Below, one piece after another: positions 49,052 to 59,900 of a stretch of 64,000 nucleotides of DNA (the first letter of the stretch is position 1; each line of letters opens with the position of its first letter). Source of the DNA: Abelmoschus esculentus. Lineage: Eukaryota > Streptophyta > Magnoliopsida > Malvales > Malvaceae. The notes beneath the pieces are model-generated. The model made no database searches. It had not been told where the DNA came from and was given only the letters and a program-made list of their open reading frames with translations. Location: assembly GCA_035048815.1 (NCBI GenBank), contig JAUCBN010000016.1, positions 8,362,501 to 8,426,500 on the forward strand, read 5' to 3'. Both the position numbers and the translations under genes were made by a program.

Positions 49052-52000
49052 ATTTATGTAATATTTAATATATTTATTTTCCTTCAATTAAAAAATAACA
49101 CATGTCACAACCTCATGAATGAAAAATTAAAAAGGTTGAAAACATTTAAGAGAATTAAATTTAGGACCACTATACCAACCTACTCTTAGGAATTTTATTT
49201 TAATGACACGTGTCATCATTTGATAGGGTGATCGATTTTAATTTTTAATTTAATTTATTTAATATTTAATATATTTATTTTCTTTCAATTAAAAAATGAC
49301 ACGTGTCACAAGATGATGAAAGATAAATTAAAAAGGTTGAAAGCATTTAAGGGAATTAAACTTAGGACTTAGAGGCTATAAAACTCACCTTTACCACTAA
49401 ACCAACCTACTCATAGAAATTTTATTTTGATGACACTTGTCATCATTTGATAGGGTGATCGATTTTAATTTTTAATTTATTTAATATTTAATATATTTAA
49501 TTTCTTCCAATTAAAAAATGACACGTGTCACAAGATGATAAAAGATAAATTAAAAAGGTTGAATGTATTTAAGGGGAATTTAACTTAGGACTTAGAGGGT
49601 ATAAAACTCTCACATTTACCACAATACCAACCAACTCTTAGAAAAATAATATGCACCATTTTATCTACATATCATATAAAACAATAAATATTACGAAAAA
49701 CATAAAAATGGTTGAAAAAAAAATAAACACTAAATCACTTTGAAATTTTAAATATTTGAATATTTGAATTCAAATATTTAATGTATGAATTAAAATGTTT
49801 AAATAATTCATATTAGAATTAAAATATTTAAATATTTAATAATGGAATTAATATATGGTGATATGTATCATCATTCGATTGGATGATCAATTTTAAATTT
49901 TAATTTAATTTATTTAATATTTAATATATTTATTTTCCTCCAATTAAAAAATGACACATCTCACAACCTGATGAAAGAAAAATAAAAAGGTTGAATGCAT
50001 TTAAGGGGAATTAAACTGACGACCTAGAGGTAATAAAACTGTCACCTTTATTACTATAGCAACCTACTCTTAGAAATTTTATTTTGATGACAAGTTTCAT
50101 CATTTGATTGGGTGATCAATTTTAATTTTTAATTTAATTAATATTAAATATTTTTGCTTCCAATTAAAAAATTACACGTGTCACAACCCGATGAAAGAAA
50201 AATTAAAAAGGTTGAATGCATTTAAAGAGAATTAAACTTACGACCTAGAGGCTATAAAACTCTCACCTTTACCACAATAACAACCTAGTCAAAGAAATTT
50301 TATTTTGATGGCATGTGTCATTATTTGATTGACTGGTCAATTTTAATTTTTAATTTAATTTATTAATATTAATATATTTATTTTCTACCAATTAAAAAAT
50401 GACACATGTAACAACCTGATGAAAAAAAATAAAAAAGTTGAATGCATTTAAGGGAAACTAAACTTAGGACCTAGAGGCCATAAAACTATCACCTTTATCA
50501 CTTTATCAACCTACTCTTAGAAATTTTATTTTGATGACATGTGTCATCATTTGATTGGGTGATCAAATTTAATTTTAAATTTACTTTATTTAAAATTTAA
50601 AATATTTTTCCTCAAATTAAAAAATGACATGTGTTACAGCCTGATGAAAGAAAGATTAAAAAGGTTGAATGCATTTAAGGGGAATTAAACTTACAACCTA
50701 GAGGCTATAAAACTCTCACCTTTACCACTATATCAACCTACTCTTAAAAATTTTATTTTGATGGCACATGTCATCATTTGATTGAGTGATCAATTTTAAT
50801 TTTTAATTTATATTATATTTAATATATTTATTTTCCTTCACTTAAAAAATAACACATGTCACAACTTGATGAATGAAAAATTAAAAAGGTTGAAAACATT
50901 TTAGGGAATTAAATTTAGGATCTAGAGGTTATAAAACTCTCACCTTTACCACTATACCAACCTACTCTAAGGAATTTTATTTTGATGACACGTGTCATCA
51001 TTTGTAGGGTGATCGATTTTAATTTTTAATTTATTTAATATTTAATATATTTATTTTCTTCCAATTAAAAAATGACACGTGTCACAAGATGATGAAAGAT
51101 AAATTAAAAAGGTTGAAAGCATTTAAGGGAATTAAACTGAGGACTTAGAGGCTATAAAACTCTCACCTTTACCACTATACCAACCTACTCTTAGAAACTT
51201 TATTTTGATGACACGTGTCATCATTTGATAGGGTGATCGATTTAATTTTTAATTTAATTTATTTAATATTTAATATATTTATTTTCTTCCAATTAAAAAA
51301 TGACATGTGTCACAAGATGATGAAAGATAAATTAAAAAGGTGGAATGCATTTAAGGGGAATTAAACTTAAGACCTAGAGGTTATAAAACTCTCACCTTTA
51401 CCACAATACAAACCAACTCTTAGAAAAATAATATGCACCATTTTATATAAAAAAGTAAAAATGGTTGAAAAACAAATAAAAACTAAATCACTTTGAATTA
51501 TTAAATATTTGAATTCAAATATTTCATATATGAATTAAAATGTTTAAATAATTCATATTAGAATTAAAATATTTAATATTAAAATTAATATACGGTGATA
51601 TGTATCATCATTTGATTGGGTGATCAATTTTAATTTTTAATTTATTTTATTTAATATTTAATATATTTATTTTCTTCCAATTAAAAAATGACACATCTCA
51701 CAACCTGATGAAAGAAAAATGAAAAAGGTTGAATGCATTTAAGGGGAATTAAAATGATAGCCTAGAGGCAATAAAACTCTCACCTTTACTATTATAGCAA
51801 CATACTCTTAGAAATTTTATTTTGATGGCATGTTTCATCATTTGGTTGGGTGATCAATTTTAATTTTTAATTTAATTAATATTAAATATATTTATTTTCT
51901 TCCAATTAAAAAATTATACGTGTCACAACCCGATAAAAGAAAAATTAAAATGGTTGAATGCATTTAAAGAGAATTAAACTTACGACCTAGAGGTTATAAA

Positions 52001-54905
52001 ACTCTCACCTTTACCACAACAATAACCTAGTCAAAGAAATTTTATTTTGATGGCATGTGTCATTATTTGATTGAGTGGTCAATTTTAATTTCTAATTTAA
52101 TTTATAAATATTTAATATATTTATTTTCTTTCAATTAAAAAATGACATGTGTTACAACCTGATGAAAAAAATTAAAAAAGTTGAATGCATTTAACGGGCA
52201 CTAAACTTAGGACCTAGAGACCATAAAACTCTCACCTTTACCACTATATCAACCTACTTTTAGAAATTTTATTTCGATGACATGTGTCATCATTTGATTG
52301 GGTGATTAATTTTTATTTTAAATTTAATTTATTTAATATTCAAAATATTTTTTTCTCCTATTAAAAAATAACATGTGTCACAACCTGATGAAAGAAAAAT
52401 TAAAAAGGTTGAATGCATTTAAGGGGAATTAAACTTACAGCCTCTAGGCTATAAAACTCTCATCTTTACCACTATACCAACCTACTCTTAAAAATTTTAT
52501 TTTGATGACACGTGTCATCATTTGATTGAATGATCAATTTTAATTTGTAATTTAATTTATATAATATTTAACATATTTATATTCCTTCAATTAAAAAATA
52601 ACACATGTCACAACCTGATGAATGAAAAATTAAATAGGTTTAAAACATTTAAGGGAATTAAATTTAGGATCTAGAGGCTATAAAACTCTCACCTTTACAA
52701 CTATACCAACCTACTCTTAGGAATTTTATTTTGATGACACGTGTCATCATTTGATAGGGTAATAGATTTTAATTTTTAATTTAATTTATTTAATATATTT
52801 ATTTTCTTCCAATTAAAAAATGGCACGTGTCACAAGATGATGAAAGATAAATTTAAAAGGTTGAAAGTATTTAAGGGAATTAAACTTAGGACTTAGAGAC
52901 TATAAAACTCTCACCTTTACCACTATACCAACCTACTCTTAGAAATTTTATTTTGATGACACGTGTCTTCATTCGATAGGATGATCGATTTTAATTTCTA
53001 ATTTAATTTATTTAATATTTAATATATTTATGTTCTTCCAATTAAAAAAATGACTCGTGTCACAAGATAATGAAAGATAAATTAAAAAGGTTGAATGCAT
53101 TTAAGGGGAATTAAACTTAGGACCTAGAGGCTATAAAACTCTCACCTTTACCACAATACCAGCCAACTCTTAGAAAAATAATGTGCACCATTTTATATAA
53201 AAAAATAAAAATGGTCGAAAAACAAATAAAAACTTAATTATTAAATATTTGAATTCAAATGTTTAATATATAAATTAAAATGTTTAAATAATTCATATTA
53301 AAATTAAAATATTTAAATATTTAATATTTGAATTAATATATGGTGATATGTATCATCATTTGATTGGGTGATCAATTTTAATTTTTAATTTAATTTATTT
53401 AATATTTAATATATTTATTTTCTTCCAATTAAAAAATGACACATCTCACGACCTGATGAAAGAAAAAAAAAAGGTTGAATGCATTTAAGGGGAATTAAAC
53501 TGATGACCTAGAGGTAATAAAACTCTGACCTTTACTACTATAGCAACCTACTCTTAAAAATTTTATTTTGATGATAAGTTTCATCATTTGATTGGGTGAT
53601 CAATTTTAATTTTTAATTTTTAATCTAATTAATATTAAATATATTTATTTTCTTGTAATTAAAAAATTACATGTGTCACAACCTAATGAAAGAAAAATTA
53701 AAAAGGTTGAATGCATTTAAAGGGAATTAAACTTACGACCTATAGGCTATAAAAATCTCACCTTTACCACAATAACAACCTAGTCAAAGAAATTTTATTT
53801 TGATGGCATGTGTCATTATTTGATTGAGTGATCAATTTTAATTTTTAATTTAATTTATTAATATTTAATATATTTATTTTCTTCCAATTAAAAAATGACA
53901 CATGTCACAACCTGGTGAAAAAATTAAAAAAGTTGAATGCATTTAAGGGGAACTAAACTTAGGACCTCGAGGCCATAAAACTCTCACCTTTACCACTATA
54001 TCAACTTACTCTTAGAAATTTTATTTCGATGACACGTGTCATCATTTGATTGGATGATCAATTTTAAATTTATTTTATTTAATATTTAAAATATTTTTTC
54101 CTCCTATTAAAAAATGACATGGGTCACAACCTGATGAAAGAAAAATTAAAAAGGTTGTATGCATTTATGGGAAATTAAACTTACGACCTAGAGGCTTCTC
54201 ACCTTTACGACTATATCGACCTACTCTTAGAAATTTTATTTTGATGACACGTGTCATCATTTGATTAAGTGATCAATTTTAATTTTTAATTTAATTTATA
54301 TAATATTTAATATATTTATTTTCCCTCAGTTAAAAAATAACACATGTCACAACCTGATGAATGAAAAATTAAAAAGGTTGAAAACATTTAAGGGAATTAA
54401 ATTTAGGACCTAGAGGCTATAAAACCCTCACCTTTACAATTATACTATCCTACTCTTAGGAATTTTATTTTGATGACACGTGTCATCATTTGATAGGGTG
54501 ATCGATTTTAATTTTTAATTTTTAATTTAATTTATTTAATATTTAATATATTTATTTTCTTCCAATTAAAAAATGACATGTGTCACAAAATGATGAAAGA
54601 TAAATTAAAAAGGTTGAAAGCATTTAAGGGAATCAAACTTAGAACTTAGAGGCTACAAAATTCTCACCTTTACCACTATACCAACCTACTCTTAGAAATT
54701 TTATTTTGCTAACATGTGTCATCATTTGATTGAATAATCAAATTTAATTTTTATTTTAATTTATTTAATAATTAATATATTCATTTTCTTCCGATTAAAA
54801 AATGACACGAAGGTTAAATGCATTTAAGGGAAATTAACCGTAGGACCTATAGGTTATAAAACTCTCCCCTTTACCACTAAACCAACCTACTCTTAGAAGT
54901 ATAAT
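49052..54905. repeat. Tandem array of 24 ~225-bp monomers in 7-monomer higher-order repeats
   Basis: Using the (A)AAGGTTGAA word as a marker, monomers fall at 49134, 49335, 49558; 49989, 50210, 50437, 50663, 50889, 51111, 51339; 51728, 51951, 52180, 52407, 52638, 52859, 53089; 53474, 53704, 53931, 54153, 54377, 54613 and 54812. Seven sequence types (A-G) repeat in the same order, with type G always followed by an AT-rich spacer starting ATATGCACCATTTTATAT. The higher-order period is 1739 and 1746 bp. The array begins with a partial E-F-G block. Each monomer contains two TGACACGTGTCA-like palindromes about 85 bp apart and a minus-strand tRNA-like segment. Confidence 0.9.
51123..51195 (-). repeat. 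tRNA-like segment of a representative monomer (type F)
   Basis: On the minus strand TGGTATAGTGGTA (51170-51182) resembles a tRNA A-box (as in tRNA-Asp/Gly, TAGTATAGTGGTA). AGTTTAATTCCC (51127-51138) resembles a B-box (GGTTCGATTCCC), about 32 bp further on, which is tRNA-like spacing. The same segment is present in nearly all monomers. It is not a functional tRNA. Confidence 0.5.
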
Positions 54906-55459
54906 ATGCACCATTTTATATGCATATCATATAAAACAATAAATATTATGAGAAAAAGTAAAAATGGTTGAAAGAAAAATAAAAACTAAATCCCTTTAAA
55001 ATATTAAATATTTGAATATTTTAATTGAAATATTTAATATATGTATTAAAATGTTTAAATATTTCCTATTAGAATTAAAATATTTAAAATTTAATAATGA
55101 AATTAAAATATTTAAATATTTAATATTTTAACTAAAAATTTGAGTATTTAATATTCCAATTAAAATATTTTTATCATTAATATTTGAATATTAAATATTT
55201 AATATTAAAATATTTTAATTTAAACATTTAATAATTAAATATTTTACTTTAAATATGTAATAATTATTTTTTAAATTTTTGTATAATTTTATACAAATAT
55301 TTAATATTAGAACATTTTAATTCAAATATTAAATTATTAAATTAAAATATTCAAATATTTAATATTCTTAAATAATTTAGGATTGGTTCGTCTTTCAACC
55401 ATTTTTATTTTTTCCTTACATTTATTGTTTCATACGTTATGTATTTAAAATAATGTATA
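54906..55459. repeat. Extended AT-rich spacer at the array's right edge
   Basis: It begins with the same CACCATTTTATATGCATATCATAT sequence family as the internal spacers, then continues as TATTTAATATTTGAATT-type sequence in both orientations. Composition and words resemble the tract at 14641-16640. Confidence 0.7.
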
Positions 55460-55665
55460 TTATATCCGTAAAAGTGGATTTGTGTAATGGAGGTTATGTA
55501 TTTACTGCGTTTTTAGTTCGATTCTCCCCATTTGTATCCAACTTTTTTAATTTCCCTTTCATAAAAAAGTTTTTTTTCATTAGATTGTGACATGTGTCAG
55601 AAGAAAATAAATTAAATATTAAATATTAATCGCTCAATCAAAAAAATATTAATTTTATTTGGGTC
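55460..55665 (+). repeat. Single inverted monomer copy
   Basis: Read on the opposite strand it has the array monomer order. A tRNA-like segment carries A-box-like TGTGTAATGGAGG (55481-55493) and B-box-like GTTCGATTCTC (55516-55526). It is followed by CCAACTTTTTTAATTT, GTGACATGTGTCA and the AT-rich body. Its B-box is closer to consensus than those in the array. Confidence 0.6.
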
Positions 55666-55734
55666 TTTGATTTGGTAATGTGATTAAGGGGGAAAGTATG
55701 ATAAATTTTTTATAATTATGTTTAATAAAGTTTT

Positions 55735-56494
55735 GGCATAAAGATAATTTTAATCCTTAACGTTTATAATTTTTATCCTTTTATCTCTTATTCTTTTTTT
55801 GAATAAATTTAGCCCTTAACCTATATATTTTTAACAAATAACTTAATTTTTAACTACCATGATAACTAGACCGTTAAAAATCTAACAAAGATGACATGTC
55901 ATATTCATATGATAATATATTTTAAATAACATGGACTTCTAACCTATCAAATACATATATTTATATATGAAATATAATTTCATTCTAACATAAAATATAA
56001 AACAATTAAAATTGAAATAAAATATTAAAAAAATAATTAATTTTAAAATAAAATATTATTAAACATTCTCAACCCTAACTACGAGAATCAAAATTTTACC
56101 TTAAAAAAATTAATTAGTTTTGAACTATTTTCATATTTTTTAAGATAGGACTTTGAGTCTATTGTAGTTAGGGTTGAAATGTTTAGTAGCCTTTTATTTT
56201 AAAATTAATTATTTTTTAATATTTTATTTAAATTTTAATTGTTTTATATTTTATATTGGAATAAAATTATATTTTATATATATTTGATAGGTTAGATGTC
56301 ATATCATTTAAAATATATTATCATATGCATATGACATGTCATTATCATTAAATTTTTAACAGTCTCATTATCATGGTAGTTAAAAAATAAGTTATTTGTC
56401 AAAAAGATATATGTTAAGGGTTAAATTTATCTTAAAAAAAATAATAACTAAAATAATAAAAATTATAAATGTTAATGGTTAAAATCTTTACGCT
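55735..56494. mobile_element. Fold-back MITE with ~360-bp inverted arms, 760 bp
   Basis: The left arm (55735-about 56100) and the reverse complement of the right arm (about 56140-56494) align almost base for base, leaving only a short central loop. The flanks TAAAGTTTT (55726-55734) and TAAACTATT (56495-56503) agree at 7 of 9 positions, suggesting a decayed Mutator-type 9-bp duplication. It contains no ORF. Confidence 0.75.
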
Positions 56495-56503
56495 TAAACT
56501 ATT

Positions 56504-56988
56504 TGAAAATTCTTAGAAGGAAATTATTGGAAAGAGAAAGAAATTAAAAAAAGTAGCTTTGATTATCTTAAATTGAGAGGTTCTTGATTATCTTAAATCG
56601 GAGAAATTATATCTCGGTTCATCACGTTAACCATGATCCATCCAATTATAACCACCCATTTTATCATTAATCTTCAATTCATTTTTTTTAATCATCACTT
56701 ATAATTTTCATGTCATTTTAAAAATATAATTTTTAAATATTATAATATTAATTACTGATTAGCCGTGGAATGAGTGTTTTCATTTATTAGGATCACGGCT
56801 GCCGTAGGCCAAGACTATGATATAATGAATAGGTTGCTGGTGATGGGGATGACCTGCTTGCAAATTTGTTCCCATGTATTTATGGATTCATACAAGAAAA
56901 AACAAACTATAAATGGGCTGACGTGCTTCATTTCTCCTGCGCTCTCTTCGGCATTTTGCTTCTTTGTACGTTTCTGTCTCTGTTTTAG
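56504..56988 (+). promoter_or_regulatory. Upstream region of the GABA transaminase gene
   Basis: Non-repetitive sequence leading into a pyrimidine-rich leader (about 56930-56985). No clear TATA box could be fixed. The 56774-56995 open frame is probably chance. Confidence 0.4.
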
Positions 56989-59900
56989 ATGCTAAAGAGA
57001 ACAAGAATGGTACTCAACCTCCTTCGACCAACCCTCAAAACCCAGGTACTAACTTCTTCAACAGTCGCAGACTTTATATATATGTCTACTGTTTGATCGA
57101 CTTTTTATTTTAAAGATGCCAGACTTCATGTTTTCTCTTACATGTTCGGATCATGACAAGATAACACCTTTTCCCACTTCTTCTGATTATAAAAAAACAA
57201 ACTGGTAGAATCTCTTGTTTGAAGTTTTATTTTATTTTAATTTTTTGCTGAGAAATGTTGGTAAAAGGAATTCGCTTTTATTATTATTATTTTCTTTCTT
57301 TATTTCTTTGTCATAATTTGTCTGATATCTCGTCTTTTAAACTTGTTGGAATATTAAATTATTATTCTTTGTTGTGGATCCACTTTAAGTATCTGTTTGT
57401 AAAAAATGCTATGGGAATATGATCGGATATATTCAAGAGATCATGGAGCGGAATCTTCAATGTTGATAAATGTTTTGCTCTACTGAATCTACATCCTCTT
57501 TTTCAAGATTTCAACTTTCAACTCCAGTGGCTGTAATTAAAGATTCTGCTTGGCTTCTGAGAAAACACTGACCTACATAAGTGTTATTTCTGGTTCACAT
57601 AGTCTTTTTATACTCCAATCTCATGTTTCTGAGTCATTTCTTTCTTTCATGTCTTGTTTGTAAGTCCATTAATGTGAAACCCCTTCCTCTGACTGCACTC
57701 ACTGAAAGTAGCTGAACTGTTAACAGAATGAGTTTTATGTCTGATTTGGATCAATCAAGAAATAATCATATACCAATTTAGTGGAGTAACACCCACATGA
57801 TTCTTCTTCTTCCTTTTGTTTTTTGTATTGATTTCTCGAACATTTTACTTATTTCATTTCTCCCTTCCCATTTACAGCTTGGTTCATACATAAAAAATGC
57901 TGCTGCATACAGAAGATCAATGGACCGCCCGCTTAAGGGTCCATTGTTAGCAAGATTATATAGTACTGAACCATCTTTGCAGAAAGAAGATTCAGATATC
58001 AAAGGGTATGTATACTAGATATTGTGCAATGTTCATCTCACCTCATATAGTTGTGTCCCTCCCCTGTCTGTGCTGTTGGTTACATCAGGGATACCTTAGT
58101 TTATGCATATAGAAATGAATATATAACTTCCTTTGTTTTAAAATGCGTGAGGCGTTTCGAGGCGTAAAAAGACTCTGAAGCTGAGGCGTGAGGTGCTAGG
58201 CGAAGGCGCTCGCCTTTTGTATGTGAAACGCCCTTTTATTTTAAAAAATTATGAATCAATTATATAATATAAAAATATGATAATTATATCATAAATATTA
58301 AAATACTAATAAATTATATCATTTGAATATAAAAATTTAATATTTATTTAAATAAGTATTTTAAAATAAGTTTTATTTTATTATATTATTTTATATTAAA
58401 ATTAATATTAATAGTAACTATTGATCTAAAATAAATATATGAACAATAATAATAATAAGATTAAAGAAATTTAGTTATTTTAAATAGAAATATTATTTTA
58501 TTATTGTAAATCATAAACTATTATAAAAAATATTAAGATATTTTGATTAAATAAAAAATAATTTTGTTTTTAAATATGAAACGACAATGTTAAAATAAAA
58601 GGTTCTGAATCACAAAAATAATCACTTTATGCTTCAAGCGTAAATTTAAAGGTACATTAATAAATTTACAATTATACAAATTACTTCAAGGATATACTTT
58701 AAAATAATATTTAATTTATAAATCAATCAATTAAAATAAATTTTAATATAAAATAATTTATAAATCAATCTATTAAAATAAATTTTAATATAAAATAATT
58801 TATAAATCAATTGGTTTTGTCGGGTACATAAATTTAAAGGTCCAATTTTAAAATAATTTTTAACACATGCTGGGAATATAAAAAGTTAAAAAAAATTAAA
58901 ACATTATTTCTTGAAAAGCTTAAATTTTCCTATTCATCTTCTTCTTTACTTCTCCTTTCTTCTTTTAACTTTTACAGTTCTTTTTCAACAAAGCTTCGAA
59001 CTAGAGTATCAGACGGGATTTCTTTCTTTTCTTCATATTTTTTTGCTAAATACTAGAAGCGCAAAAGTGGTCGCTTTACGCTTCAGGCGAAAAGCCTCTA
59101 AGACGCATGCCTCTTGTATCTCGTCCCACCTCGGCCGTTGGAGGCGATTTTTCCGGCGCTTTGCGTCGCCTTGCGCCTAGGGGCGCCTCAGGCGTGTTTT
59201 TTAAAACTAAGATAACTTCTTATTTTAAATAAATGCCTGTTGATGCATATGGTGTATGCACTAATGTATCTCCTTTATCTCAGGTTTAAGGGGCATGATA
59301 TGCTGGCTCCATTTACAGCAGGGTGGCAGACCACTGACTTAAATCCCTTGGTTATTGAAAGGTCCGAGGTATGAGTCTAAGGTGTCTTTCTTTTACTTAT
59401 TTATAATTTCTTAATTGAATGAATTCACCTCAAGAAGTGTTTTTTCATCTTTTTCTTAAGCTCGTCTTTGTTCTTGATATGGTAACAATGTAAAATTAAT
59501 CTTCCCCAGGGAAGCTATGTTTATGATCTCCATGGGAGAAAGTATCTGGATTCTCTTGCTGGTCTATGGTGTACAGCTTTAGGTATTGCTGAAGTCTTGT
59601 TATTTTGAAAACAGTCTCTTGCTCTTTTCAATATTCTCTTCCATTTATGATATAATAATTTTAAAATTTATATACAATTAAAATATTTTATTTTTTTAAC
59701 ATTTATGATATAATTATTATATTTTTAAGTATAAAATATATTTTAAGATTAATTTATAAATCTTAAAAATAAAAGGGCGCCTCACCTATGAAATGCGAGC
59801 GCCTTCGCCTCACGCCTCGGCTCCAGAGACCTTTTACGCCTCAGAGTGCCTCGCGCCTTTTAAAACAAAGATTAAAAGTCCTAATTACTTTAGACTTTTA

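Noticed and set aside
49052..54905. Possible CRISPR-like or regular spaced repeat
   Set aside because: Units are contiguous satellite monomers in a eukaryotic genome; there are no short repeats separated by unique spacers and no cas genes.
56774..56995. 73-codon frame before GABA-T
   Set aside because: Overlaps the leader in another frame, has no homology, and ends at the GABA-T start.
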